A DNA stretch of 64,000 bases from Eublepharis macularius (lineage: Eukaryota > Chordata > Lepidosauria > Squamata > Eublepharidae): NCBI RefSeq assembly GCF_028583425.1, contig NC_072806.1:31790001-31854000 (forward strand), read 5' to 3'. Under the pieces are notes generated by a model. That model saw only the letters and a list, made by a program, of their open reading frames with translations, was not told the origin of the DNA and did no database searches. Positions 22,441 to 33,964 of the stretch are shown here, piece by piece. The first letter of the stretch is position 1. The number at the start of each line of letters is the position of its first letter. Position numbers and translations under genes: made by a program.

Positions 22441-24807
22441 CACAAGCCCTGCCAGAAAAAGGCCTTGCTCACTTTCCTGGAACTTGGGGCAGGTGCCACG
22501 CTGTGGCTCAGAAAAGCCACAGGTGGAATATACAAGAGCCACATGTGGCTCCTGGGCCATTGAGTGAGCATCACTGGTTTAAACCATGGTTTGAGAGCAA
22601 ACTCGGGTTACTCTACTAGATATAAGCAACAAATTCTGATCTGCTAATATACCTCAGAGTTTGCTTCTTGCCTCTTCTCCAACCCTCTACAAAGAAGAGG
22701 ACAGCTTCCTTATACTGCTGTTTGCAAGAGATGTAGTTACACCTGTAAATTGTGTTTTTAAACATCACAACAAACCACAATTAGTACAATTTGTGGTTAG
22801 CAAACCAGATATAAACCCTAATTTGGAATCCTGATTTGGTACTAACAAACCATGACTTTTTGAACATTGTACATTTGAATGTCTCATCTAACCGGGGTTT
22901 AATCAAACTTCAGTTTTGTATACTATCTGAATGCAGCCTTAATGAAATTCAGCTTGAAGATGTAATGGCCTCCATGGAGAAAGAAAATGGTGCTGTTGGT
23001 TGAAAACTATGTGCAATTATTTTGTGATGGCTCATTCACCCCTTGGATTTATTTATTTAGATATTTACCAGATGCATTTCTTCCAGTTGATCAGCATGTA
23101 TTATGCAAAGCAAACCTAAAAGTGCAGTTGTTAATAAATGGAGTGTGATTGTGAGTGTATGAATCAGTGTTAACATTGATAACATTAGACACAGGTTGAG
23201 ATGACAAATTTACAATCCCTGACTAAATCCAGAGTAGATAAGGATATATTACTAACTCTGCTGGGAATGTAACCTACCAATACTTTGGTTGATGCTGATA
23301 AATCACTTTTTAACAAGTACTGTCTGTGAGTTCTATTGTGCATAACAGCTTTTTTTAAATTACTGGTTCAGGTTTCAAGTTTTATTCTAAATATAAATAT
23401 ATATATATATAATTTTTATGTGTAATTAAAAGCTGTATTTTCCATGACTGTGGTTTCTGCATTTTGACTATGTGGCTCCTTGCTTAGAATATTAACTCCC
23501 TCCCCCATATTGGACTTGTTGAATAAAATACTTCCGATTATTTGAAATGTGAATTTTCTGACTGCCAACATTGTATGATAATAAAGCAATTTATGCTGTC
23601 AAGACTTTGCTCTCATTTCCCCATCATTTCAGTAAAAACTGTCCTGTGCAGTTGCTGCCAGATGTGTCTCTGCAAACTTTCTCCCTTTGTGCCTCTCTCA
23701 TTCCTTATCCAGTTTTGCTGTAAGCGTAACATAAAATGCTGTTTGTGTCACTTAGACTGGATCTGTTCAGGATTGGGCTGCAAGAGTTCAGGCTAACTGA
23801 GGATGCAACGGCACCACCTGACCACAAGCATCACTTCGTTCCAGTCCTCTGAGAGTGGAAATACACATTGCGAATTACCTGGGGACGCTCAAGTGCAGAA
23901 TTTTATGTGTGGGCCTCAGTTCACATGCAGGCTGTCTCTTTCTCAGCACACATGAACGCTACTTTTACAGGAGCTCCCTTTGTGTGATTGCATTTGCAAG
24001 TCAGTACAAACTCCACCCGCCACCACTGAGTCTCAGCTCTGTTTTCGCAGTGGGAACTCCCAGGGATGGACACCTTAGAGCAAGTAATTTAGGCTCCTCT
24101 GACTTGCCAGTTTGCATTTCTTTAAGGTGTGAGAAACTGTCAAGATCTGCATTTTAATGAATGGATGTGGGAGGTAGGGGAAACTGGGAATTTAGCAGTT
24201 GCAAATAGCCGGAGATACTTTTAGCGGTTGAAGAGGAACTGATATCCAACAGAGCAAGTGGAGCAAATTGAAGTGTGACTCTGCGAGCCAGGGCATGGGA
24301 AGTTGGAGAGGGGACACATGAAATGAAGTTCACTAGGTACTTTGTAAGGTGTATTTCCACCCTGAAACATCTAGGCATCAGTAACCAGATTCTCTCTGCC
24401 CAACCTGCAGAGGGGGTTATCTCTCTCACGTCCTTTGGTACGCTGCCACCAGCTGGACATTTTAGGAATCGCCGGTCAAGAGAGCCAATGCTCAAAAGTT
24501 TCCCTTCTGTGGTGCCAATTAAAGGCTCTGCAGTGACTGGTTACTATGGGGACAGCTTACTGCACTTGCACCCTCCTGGGAAATTAGCAATCCCTTGACT
24601 AACCATTTCCCTTTCCCTAGCACCCTTTTCAAATAACGTGTTCAAACTGTGGAGGTCTATGTGGTATGGAGAACTACTACCAATGTTTAAAATAATAAAG
24701 AATTTATTGAAAGGAAGAAATCTGCATGCAGCAGTCTGAACAAGGAGAACATATACATTCCCTAGCTGGTCTTATTCTTAGACTGGCTCTTTAATCTGGG
24801 ATACAAC
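22441..24807. other. Unassigned, AT-rich intergenic sequence
   Basis: No exon was recognised on either strand. The open frames 23542-23796, 23855-24157 and 24154-24495 lack splice context and family resemblance. A short (TA)n tract lies at about 23395-23412. Confidence 0.4.
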
Positions 24808-25034
24808 CAGGGCTTTTTTTCAGGGGGAACGGAGTTCCGGAACCTCTTGAAAATAGTCACATGGCTGGTGGCCCCGCCCCCTGATCTCCAGACAGAGGGG
24901 AGTTGGCGGCACGGAGGGCAATCTCAACTCCCCTCTGTCTGGAGATCAGGGGGTGGGACCACCAGCCATGTGACCATTTTCTCTGAGGGCAACCTACTGA
25001 GTTCCACTACCTCTTTTCCCAGAAAATAGGCCTG
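24808..25034. mobile_element. hAT-type palindromic MITE (family A), short copy
   Basis: 227 bp, with an exact 8-bp duplication GATACAAC at 24800-24807 and 25035-25042. Its right part lacks the GACCCAAAGTGATG segment present in longer copies; 49929-50127 has the same short form. Confidence 0.9.
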
Positions 25035-25768
25035 GATACAACTGTGTTCTAAAAGCTTCCCATTACCTCGGTGCCTTTGTCTGGGCAGTTAGCACTTTGT
25101 CACCTCCATGTGACAGTGGAAGCTGTTAAGATGGAGTCCAGGTGTGAGAACTCCTTCCACCCCATGGAATCAGTCAAAATGGACCCCTCTCCCTCCATGC
25201 CAAGGGATTTTCTCTCTTCTGTTCTCCCACCCCTTTGTGGGTCAAAATATCCTTTCCTGAAATCTGGAGCCCCTCTAGCCCCTCACACACCCCAAATCTC
25301 TGTGTCCCTTCTAAGTGTTAGATTCCAACCCACATGTGAGCTGGCCACTTTTATCGTTTTGAGCCTGGAGGGCCATTTATATTTGCAAGTTTGTGCATGT
25401 ACACACGTCTGTGCAAAAAGTGTGTGTGTGTGTGTGTTTGGTATGCTGGGGTGGGGTGGGGAAAATGGGCTTGGGGAGGGAGGAGGAGGAGGGAGGAGGA
25501 AAACAGGCAATTGGCCAGTTTGAGGGAGGGAAATGAATACTGGCATGGGCAGAACAAACAGTAAGAATGGGGAGGTAGGATTTCATCTCTGCTGAGAGTC
25601 ATCATGGGTATCCTTCTTGTATATCTATAAATGCTGAAAAGAAACATAAAACCTAAAGTTGTTTACAGTTAACAGCTATGACATGCTTCAATTTATATAG
25701 GGTAAGCTTAGAGTTGCATGGAGTTGTTCTCAAGTTGGTTCCAGAAAGTAAACTTTAGGTCAATATAT

Positions 25769-25789
25769 TATATGTATATGTATATATGG

Positions 25790-25870
<81 letters not shown>
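25769..25870. repeat. (TATGTG)n-(TA)n microsatellite
   Basis: About eight TATGTG units are followed by about sixteen TA units. The Met/Cys- and Tyr/Ile-rich reading frames are artefacts. Confidence 0.97.
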
Positions 25871-25872
<2 letters not shown>

Positions 25873-26694
25873 ATTGCTATTTTTAACTCTTGTTATAATT
25901 GTCAATATCGTAAAAGAAAGACTGCTGCAATGCTTTTCAAGGTTTTTTTTAAAAGAGTTTCCATAGATTAGGATGAATTCTAAGTGGAAATGTGACTAAA
26001 TTTCATGACAATTCCAGTTTGATCCAAAAGTTCATGTTTCTTTTGATGCCCAGGACAAAACTGATAAATCTTTTTTCCTGCCTGTATCAAGAAATATTGC
26101 TATTAAAATGGACACCTGTTTTTGCATCAATTGTGTAAAAATGGCATAGAAGAAACAAACATAGGAAATACGGCAAAGAAAAAAGCCAGAGCAAAAACAA
26201 TTTTCCCAAACATGTGCAGAAATTAAAAGAAATGGGGTATTTGTACATTCCTAGTTAGAAGTCTAAAATAACATGAGCAAATTATTGACATAACTAACCC
26301 AGAATTTATTGGAAGGAGTCTTCCATACATCCCATCCTACCTTCCTGAAATCTTTAAAACCATATTCAGTTAAATGCAAAATGAGTGGAGTGCATACAGC
26401 TCCCCCTACTGCCCCCTCAGTGTCACCAAGGTATCACTGTTGGTTGTCTGTACCAGGAATCTATGATCTTTGTCTTAGATAAAGCAAAAACTGAAAATAT
26501 AAAATACCAAGTATATGAAGCATTGTACCCCCATGTGTCAGCAATCGGGCTGTGCCCAAGCCATATGTTGAAATCAAATCTGAAAGCTCAAAAAATCCAG
26601 GGCAAGTTGTCTCTCATTTAGAAATGGCTTATTTTTAATAGTTACAGCGGGAAAACCTAATAAACAACTCTAGTTTAAACCAATAAACAATAAC

Positions 26695-26700
26695 TTTATT
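26695..26700 (-). promoter_or_regulatory. SPATA22: SPATA22 poly(A) signal
   Basis: TTTATT on the plus strand is AATAAA on the coding strand, 124 bases downstream of the SPATA22 stop codon. Confidence 0.75.
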
Positions 26701-26823
26701 TTTAGGGAGCACATAACTCTGCAATTGATGACGACAACAAAGCTTTTCTCTGGTGCTGCCGTGAAGAGCTCTGAGTATCTTTCCACTGGTGTCCTATTAA
26801 GGCTTCTTGCTTACCTTTATTGG

Positions 26824-27015
26824 TTAAACTTCATTGCTTGCTTTCACGTATTTACCCATTTCAACATCTGCAATTCTGACAAAATCTTGAAAAGTCTGTT
26901 GTTCAGGAACATTGGCCGGTCTTACAGAGACACACTTGAAGAGCTTCCGACTTGCATCATAATTTCCCACACACCTGTGGACCCGACCTCGGATTAATCG
27001 TGGAAGTTCCCGGTC
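26824..27015 (-). CDS. SPATA22: SPATA22, last coding exon
   Basis: SPATA22 is a meiosis-specific factor that works with MEIOB on RPA-coated single-stranded DNA during homologous recombination in germ cells. This exon opens in phase 0 after acceptor CTAAACCAG and codes 63 residues from DRELPRLIRGRVHRC to the C-terminal VKASNEV, then TAA (26826-26824). It aligns without gaps to the end of human SPATA22 as I recall it (DRELPRLIRGRVHRCVGNYD..., CVSVRPA, QTFQAFVKIADVEM). This region belongs to the conserved C-terminal OB-fold-like part that binds MEIOB. The final residues diverge, as they do between mammals. Confidence 0.95.
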   Translation of the reverse strand, partial: DRELPRLIRGRVHRCVGNYDASRKLFKCVSVRPANVPEQQTFQDFVRIADVEMGKYVKASNEV

Positions 27016-27304
27016 CTGGTTTAGAAGTATGGTAAAAGTTTATTTTCTGCCCTTTGCTTAGCATAAAAACATGCTCCTTTTAAAATGCATAAAAATTACA
27101 GGTTGTAAGAAAGAGCTGTATTTGGATTTCTGTGCCCAATGTAACTTATGAATGAAATTGCTTTTAAGTAAAATTTAATTCTGTTTAATAGATATGGTTT
27201 ATGGGGAATTCTGGTTATAAAGGGTAAGAATAACATATGGCAAGACTAGGTAGGAAGAGTTCCATTGACAAAACTCCACAATTAGGATTTATATAATGTT
27301 TTTA

Positions 27305-27562
27305 TAGGGATTTTTTCTGGGAAAAGAGGTGGTAGAACTCAGTGGGTTGCCCTCAGTGAAAATGGTTGCATGGCCAGTGGCCCTGCCCCTGATCTCCAGA
27401 TAGAGGGGAGTTTAGATTGCCTTCCACACTGCTCAGCAGCGCGGAGGGCAATCTAAACTCCCCTCTGTCTGGAGATCAGGGGGCGGGGCCACCGGCCATG
27501 TGACCATTTTTAAGAGGTGCCGGAACTCCGTTCCACCGCATTCCCGCTGGAAAAAAGCCCTG
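27305..27562. mobile_element. hAT-type palindromic MITE (family A) in the last SPATA22 intron
   Basis: 258 bp. The first base has changed (TAGGGATTTTTTC), but an exact 8-bp duplication TGTTTTTA at 27297-27304 and 27563-27570 fixes the ends. It lies between the last two SPATA22 coding exons. Confidence 0.9.
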
Positions 27563-27666
27563 TGTTTTTAATTGTTACATGTTTCTTTTTATATTAGGAT
27601 AATATTTTATGATCGTATTGGAGGCAACTTCATTACACATCCTGGTTAAATATGGAAAATACTTAC

Positions 27667-27764
27667 AATCTCATAGAATACACAAGAGACACTCTCCTTC
27701 CCATCTCTCAAAAGGAAAGTCTTTGCACCATATAGTCCAGGGGTGACTGCAGAATCCAGAACGC
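27667..27764 (-). CDS. SPATA22: SPATA22, penultimate coding exon
   Basis: Acceptor TGTGTCATTTAG, exon of 98 bp entering in phase 1 and leaving in phase 0 at donor GTAAGT. It codes (G)VLDSAVTPGLYGAKTF, then LLRDGKESVSCVFYEI, nearly identical to the human AVLDSAVTPGPYYSKTF...YEI segment. The phase fits both neighbours (30110-30239 and 26824-27015). Conserved region involved in the MEIOB/RPA-binding fold. Confidence 0.95.
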
Positions 27765-28082
27765 CTAAATGACACAGAGAAGAATAAACAATGTAGTTGT
27801 TATTCATTTTGGCATAAGTAATGTTCGTGATAAATGTATTCTTTGCTTTTTAAAAAAAAGATGTAAGCAGTGTGCAAATCCTGTTACCTTCTTTTTAAAA
27901 TGTGTTTGATTATAAATTACAATAAGATCATTTCATATTCCCTCTATCAGCCAAGAGTTTATTTGGAGTAAAATACAAACTTTGCAACAGGAATCTACTG
28001 GGGAAAGGAGCAGATTAAGATTCCTAAAATAAATGTTCTTTTAGAGAATACAGAAAGGGAAAGAAGGGTGTATAATAATGTA

Positions 28083-28327
28083 TGTGCGCGTGCGTGCGTG
28101 CATGTGTGTGTGTGTGATGTGCCACCAAGTCTCAGCCAACTTATGGCAACCCCAAAAGGTTTTCAAGATATGAGACAAACAGAGAATGGTTTGTCCTTGC
28201 CTGCTTCTGCGTAGTGACCCTGAACTTTCTTGATGGTTTCCCATCCAGATACTACTAACCCAAGCTAACCCTGCTTAGCTTCCAAGATCTGACGAGATTG
28301 TGTTAGCCTGGGCCATCTAGGTAAGAG
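28083..28327 (-). repeat. Purine-pyrimidine microsatellite and 5S-derived SINE, reverse orientation
   Basis: A TGCG/TG alternating tract (28083-28117) precedes a reversed 5S-type SINE. Its body CCACCAAGTCTCAGCCAACT and 5S-derived part CTGCTTAGCTTCCAAGATCT run to about 28327. It sits inside a SPATA22 intron. Confidence 0.75.
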
Positions 28328-29315
28328 CCTATAATGATATAGGAAGAGAAATATACAGGAATATGGTAGCATCTTAAAGATGATTTAATTTCAGCATATG
28401 GCTTCATGGATTAGAGCCCACTTCTTCAGATACAACGTGGATCTTCATTAGGTGGATAATTATGTGGAAGGTACTGAAAAAACAAACAGCAAAGTCAAGG
28501 ATCCATGAAAAGCAAGAAGCAGAGGGTGAAATGTAATTATGTAAAATTCAAATCTAATCATGAAAAAAACCCATGCATTAGTTATTCTAAGCTAGTCAAT
28601 AGTTGTAATGGGTGTTTCGTTAAAACAATTAATAGCTATACAGAATACAAAATTATAAGTCTGGATTCAAGGGGCAGGAAGGAGGGAGGAAAGAGTGTGA
28701 AATCTCTTAAGGAATTCTAATTCAGCAAATTCATACTGAAGTCTCCCTTTTGAATTCTTTTGTGGGTGGACGCTGACTTTTTAAGGTCAACAACAGTGTG
28801 TCCTGGAGGATTTAAAACGTGTCCTACTATTTTCTGAATATTGCCATTCCCCCTCCTCTTTTGCATAGCAACCTATGTTGTCTTTGTAGGCAGTGGGAGG
28901 TCATTGTCGACACATGCTCTCACACTGGAGAATAAGTAAGTAGATGAGGCCAAGGTGGTATAGATGATGTCAGATCCTGTAATAGTATTGCCTGAGGGTC
29001 AAACGAGATGTGAGGTTTTTAAATAGTTGGGTCTGGCTTGCCCACACCCAACTTGAGTCCCCTGCAGCTACACAGCAGCTTTGGAGAATGGCTGTTAAAA
29101 AATAAAGGAGAGCCCAAACAGCCTCAGAATGCCTCCACGGGAGAAGGAGGGGCTCCTCCCTCCCTCCCTCCCTCCTCAAGCCATTCCTTGTATTAAAATA
29201 TCACAGGGAGGAGATTTTTCCCATGTTTTTTTCTGTTTCATGTGGAGTTTTCTGTGTACATGCAGGTAACCCAGACCCAGCTCTTTAAAAACCTGCTTGT
29301 CTAGCTTGACCCTGA

Positions 29316-29562
29316 GAGCCAAGCTGGAAGTGACGGATGACACTCGAACGGCAAGGGAACAGGCTCCCGTGTATTCCTCCCTGTTCACTTGCCCTCCACG
29401 TGTGCTCCACTCGATCACGCATTACACTTGAACGGCCAGGGAACAGACATGTTCACATGTATTCCTCCCTGTTCACTTGCGCTCCACTCGATCAGAAGGA
29501 GGAACACATGTGAGTCTGTTCACTTGCCGTTCAAGTGTAATTCGTCACTTCTAGCTTGGCCC
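29316..29562. mobile_element. Harbinger-like MITE with family B termini but a different interior
   Basis: The ends GAGCCAAGCTGGAAGTGACG and CGTCACTTCTAGCTTGGCCC copy the family B termini. The interior is unrelated and built of repeats of ACTTGAACGGCAAGGGAACA and its complement TGTTCACTTGCCGTTCAAGT. The left flank is TGA; the right flank is diverged. Confidence 0.65.
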
Positions 29563-30109
29563 GAGTCTACAAGTTGGCGTCAGGATAGGCTTTGGTGGGG
29601 AGTGCTCCAAGCATGCAGAAACCTCTTTCTTGTCCGCGAGAGGCTCTGTTTCATGGCTCTGCTGATAAACACAGGACCGTCAAGCTCACATGAAGAAGCA
29701 GTGGTACTTTGTCAGTGTATGGAGGCTCCAGTAAGCTGTTATGGATAGCTGCTGTGAATTTATTGAAGCATTTAAGCTGGCATCCTTCACATCAAGAAGA
29801 GAAAACATACTCTTCTGGGCAGTGACAGATAATTGAGTAAAAACTCTAACCTCCGACCAAACCCTATCATGTCTGTGTCATTTTTTTGCTGATGTCGTCC
29901 ACTGTGGAATTGGCCCTGGATCTCGCTCTCTCTATTGGGTTATCCCAGAGTGGATTTTTGGTGGCATGGGAAAGTAATAATATGTTGTATAACTACTCAG
30001 TAGTGCCTCCTGTTCAGACACTGAATGATTTTGGCTGAACCATTTAAAAAAAACAGTATTAGTCTTTCCTGGGAAATTCCTGAGAATGCCATAAAAGTAT
30101 TGTTCTTAC

Positions 30110-30239
30110 CTAATACTTCAAACAACAGCGGTACTTTATTAGTATACTGACTCCAGTGCTTCATACTCTCAATGACAGCAGACAGGATTCTGAGCGAATT
30201 GTCTTTTTCTTTCAGCCTGAATTGAGAGGGTGGCACTTT
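30110..30239 (-). CDS. SPATA22: SPATA22, internal coding exon
   Basis: 130 bp, phase 0 to phase 1, donor TTAG|GTAAGA. It codes KVPPSQFRLKEKDNSLRILS, then AVIESMKHWSQYTNKVPLLF and EVL, close to the human QLQFKEKASSLRIISAVIESMKYW...LLFEVL segment. The acceptor is taken as CATGTGAAAG|AAAG (30239); a second AG four bases on would also read, but would break the phase with the preceding exon at 35105-35459, which ends in phase 0. Confidence 0.93.
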
Positions 30240-31261
30240 CTTTCACATGGAAATAAATGAAAAAGAACATGTCAGTGGAAGACTTGCCATTGCCATGTGT
30301 GAATTGTTAGGTGACTACACATCATGTTTTGATACTGAAAAGGAACATCATCTGCTCGTCTGCCACTAACTCTTGTTTTTGTGATACTGGGGGCCGTGTG
30401 TGTGTGAGAGAATGCACAACAGTTATCTTTCTGCCCTGTTCTGAGCACAGCAATTTCATCACGTTAAAGCCAGTTACTCCAGGCAATTTCACAGCTGAAC
30501 ATGAGGACTACTGCACCTCTTAAGTAATGAATTATTTGATATCATAATTCCTATGTAGGACAGATATTTTTCTACTTCTCTGGATACATTAAAAGTTATT
30601 GCCCCAAAGTCAGAAATAATACCGGCATGTTAGAAAGGCTAGATGTATATAAAATATACACTCCCTGTTTCATTATGAGCAGAAACATTGATCTAAAGGA
30701 GCAAGTTTGCCAAAACTCACATATGGAACTCCTCATCAACAAAAAGTTGTAATATTTTCATTTATACTGAACTTTCAAAATAGAAGTAAATATTGGCCAA
30801 CCCTGATCCTTTTGTTCATTTATTAACGCAGTGCCCTGGGGTACACAGGATGGAAAAAGTCGCTTCTGTTGGTAAGGTTAAGAGAGCAGTCATTACTGTT
30901 CAAATGACTGTACCTAAAATGGCTGGCTCCTATTATGAAAGCTTCCAAAGTGACCCACCCACTGTATCTACATACTTGAAGGACTCCCAAGATATGCAGA
31001 AAAATAGAACTTAGTTAACCATAACAGAGAGGAAAAACTTCAGAAAATGGTCTGATGAGGGCTAATAATTCTTCAGGAGGAAATGAATGTTGAGGGCTGC
31101 TGAGATTCAATTAAAGGGGAAAGGGGCAGATGGGAAATTGGCTTTCTCACAACCCCTGAGAGCTCATAAAATGGGAAGGTGGAGATTGCAGTAGGGGTCT
31201 CAAAATTGATGGTGGTTGTGGCTTTTCCGGGCTGTATTGCCGTGGTCTTGGCATTGTAGTT

Positions 31262-31302
31262 CCTGACGTTTCGCCAGCAGCTGTGGCTGGCATCTTCAGA
31301 GG
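31262..31302 (-). ncRNA. Hammerhead-like motif, left arm of the Penelope insertion
   Basis: Minus strand: CCT, CTGAAGA, a perfect 6-bp stem GCCAGC/GCTGGC, GAAAC, GTC, AGG. The CCT/AGG pair would form stem I. This matches the minimal type I hammerhead reported in Penelope-like elements. Confidence 0.7.
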
Positions 31303-32734
31303 TGTAGCACCAAAAGACAGAGATCTCTCAGTGTCACAGTGTGGAAAAGATGTAGGTCATTTGTATCTACTCAGGAGGGGTGGGGTTGAGCTGAGTCATC
31401 CTGTAAGAGTTTCCCAGGGTGTGGAATGCTAATGGCGGGAGGCTTCACTGTATCCTGAGGAGGTTCTTTTGCATATGGATTGGTACTTGATGTGCTAATC
31501 TTCTCTGCAGGGCTATTGTCGGGGATAGAATGTTTTGTTAGCCTGGTATTTTTCAGAACTGGAAACCATGCTCTGTTCATTCTTAAGGTTTCTTCTTTCC
31601 TGTTGAAGTTTTGCTTATGCTTGTGAATTTTTCATAAGCTTTCCCATCTGATCAGTAATTCCTTTGATATATGGCAAAAACACTTTTCCTGTAGGAGACT
31701 GTTTTTCCTTGGTTGTTTGATTCATCCTGGGTTTGATTGCTCTTTGGATTTCATTTCTGGAGTAGCCATTTGCCTGAAGTGCGTGGTTTAGATGATTAAT
31801 TTCCTCATTGAGAAAGTGCGGCTCACATATCCGTCTTGCACGATCCACTAATGTTTTCATTATGCCTCTTTTCTGTCGGGGGTGGTGATTGGAGTTTTTG
31901 TGTAAGTACCGATCAGTGTGAGTTGGTTTCCTGTAGACCTTGTGACCTAACTGAAAGTTTGCTTTGCGGATGACCAAGGTATCCAGGAATGGGAGTTTTC
32001 CCTCGGAAAAACAGTCTCCTACAGGAAAAGTGTTTTTGCCATATATCAAAGGAATTACTGATCAGATGGGAAAGCTTATGAAAAAGCATAACCTCCAAGC
32101 AGTATTCAGACCCACCCGAAAAATACACCAGATGCTACGATCAGCAAAAGACAGTAGAGACCCCCTCACCTCTGCAGGAGTATACCGTATACCCTGCAGC
32201 TGTGGACAAGTTTACATCGGGACCACAAAGCGTAGCATCCAGACAAGAATAAAAGAACATGAAAGACACTGCAGACTTGGACAACCTGAAAAATCAGCAG
32301 TGGCTGAACATAGCCTAACTCAAACAGGGCACAGTATCTTATTCCAGGACACCAAAATACTGGACAACACTTCCAACTACTTTGTCAGACTGCACAGGGA
32401 AGCCATTGAAATTCACAAGCATAAGCAAAACTTCAACAGGAAAGAAGAAACCTTAAGAATGAACAGAGCATGGTTTCCAGTTCTGAAAAACACCAGGCTA
32501 ACAAAACACTCCACACCCGACAATAGCCCTGCAGAGAAGATTAGCACATCAAGTACCAATCCATATGCAAAAGAACCTCCTCAGGATACAGTGAAGCCTC
32601 CCGCCATTAGCATTCCACACCCTGGGAAACTCTCACAGGAGGACTCAGCTCAACCCCACCCCTCCTGAGTAGATACAAATGACCTACATCTTTTCCACAC
32701 TGTGACACTGAGAGATCTGTCTTTTGGTGCTACA

Positions 32735-32775
32735 CCTCTGAAGATGCCAGCCACAGCTGCTGGCGAAACGTCAGG
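32735..32775 (+). ncRNA. Hammerhead-like motif, right arm of the Penelope insertion
   Basis: Plus-strand counterpart of 31262-31302 with the same core order: CTGAAGA, GCCAGC...GCTGGC stem, GAAAC, GTC. The self-complementary ACGT between GAAA and C is the very short stem III typical of minimal hammerheads, which are thought to act as dimers. Confidence 0.7.
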
Positions 32776-33055
32776 AACTACAATGCCAAGACCACGGCAA
32801 TACAGCCCGGAAAAGCCACAACAACCATCGTTCTCCAGCCGTGAAAGCCTTCGACAATACAAGGTCTCAAAATTGTTTACCACTACCCATGATACACTGT
32901 GGAGACCCAGGTAGTGAAAACACATTATGGGTTGGATGCAAACTAAACAGGCAATTTCCACCAATTCCCCCTTCCTACTTCAGACCCTCCTCAATTTGGA
33001 GTAGTGGTTAAGAGTGGCGGGACTCTAATCTGGAGAACTGGGTTTGATTCCCCAT

Positions 33056-33964
33056 TAGAGATGGGCACGAACCGGAGCAAAACGAACCGTGCGATTCATG
33101 GTTCGTTGCGTTTTACAAACCACGAACTTTCACGAACTTCACCTGGTTCGTGAACCAGTTCATTTGGTTTGTGAAAACATCATTTCCAGGGCAGCAGAAG
33201 GTTACTTCTGGGGCTTCAGAAAGCCCACCCTCCCTGTTGCCTAGGAAACTGATTGATCAGTGCCAGGCTGTCTGCAGTGACGAACCAAAAAATGAACCAA
33301 ACAAAAAGTTCGTGGCAGTTCATCAGAAACACACTACCTTACTGGTAGCTGCAAAGAGTGCAATAGCTACACTTTGGAAATCTAAGGCTACCCCCTCAAT
33401 TGACAACTGGCAAAAAAAAAATTGGGACCATTATATATCGGAAAAGTTGTATGATAAAATCTATCAAGTAGAACACTTCCCAAGAACAACTAATTTTATG
33501 GAGAAATGGTTTCCATTTTTTGAATATCTGGAATATAACAGCTCCGTGCCCAGCCTAATTTTTTCATACATATGCAAATATATAAAATATCTCTTAGTTT
33601 CATAGAATATCTGGTGTACTTTGTAAGAATTCCCTCTCTTTACTAGATCAACTATAATTCCTTATACTGTAATAAGCATTACTTAGTATAATTACTACTC
33701 ATTATTAACATAGACTTCTTGTGAGTTATAAATCTTTGTATATTTAATTGTTACTTATTACTTGCTTTGAATTTATGCATGTTTTTAAATTTTGTGTGCT
33801 TATTGTTTAACAGTTTACAGTTGTGTTTTACAGTTTTAATAAAATTTTATTTTAAAAAAAAAGAAACAAAGAAACACACTCTGATGAACCGCTGGTTTGT
33901 GAACCACGAACTGGCCCGGTTCATGACAAATTTTGGTTCGTATTTTGGTTCGTGCACACCTCTA
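33056..33964. mobile_element. hAT-type element (family F) carrying an L1 insertion
   Basis: TIRs TAGAGATGGGCACGAACCGG and GTTCGTGCACACCTCTA; exact 8-bp duplication TTCCCCAT at 33048-33055 and 33965-33972. Its own sequence is about 375 bp; the rest is the L1 fragment at 33336-33869. A complete uninterrupted relative is at 57604-57987. Confidence 0.92.
33336..33869 (+). mobile_element. L1 retrotransposon, 5'-truncated 3' end
   Basis: It is flanked by an 11-bp duplication AGAAACACACT (33325-33335 and 33870-33880). The plus strand codes the C-terminal end of an L1 ORF2 protein (LLVAAKSAIATLWKSK, the TPSIDNWQ segment, and MEKWFPFFEYLE). A 3' UTR with TTTTAATAAAATTTT and an A-rich tail follow. Truncation at the 5' side, an A tail and a target duplication are the marks of target-primed reverse transcription. 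Confidence 0.9.

Larger units (their letters stand above)
31209..32862. mobile_element. Penelope-like retroelement, 1.65 kb inverted (head-to-head) insertion
   Basis: A single insertion flanked by a 13-bp duplication GGTCTCAAAATTG (31196-31208 and 32863-32875), in a SPATA22 intron. Two arms of the same family face away from each other. The minus arm (up to about 32010) reads the end of a Penelope reverse transcriptase (GKLPFLDTLV, VYRKPTHTDRYLH, HHPRQKRGIMKTL). The plus arm (from about 32010) reads the linker and the GIY-YIG endonuclease (VYRIPCSCGQVYIG, TKRSIQTRIKEH) and the tail. Both outer ends are the same 3'-terminal sequence with a hammerhead-like motif. It is an incomplete copy of a broken element. 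Moderate divergence between arms suggests a fairly young insertion. Confidence 0.92.

Noticed and set aside
31964-32668. The 234-codon frame considered as a host gene
   Set aside because: Its GIY-YIG motif, its linker and the inverted second arm place it in a Penelope-like retroelement.
33150-33605. The 151-codon frame considered as a novel gene
   Set aside because: Its start lies in a hAT element and its body is the L1 ORF2 C-terminus; the fusion is an insertion artefact.
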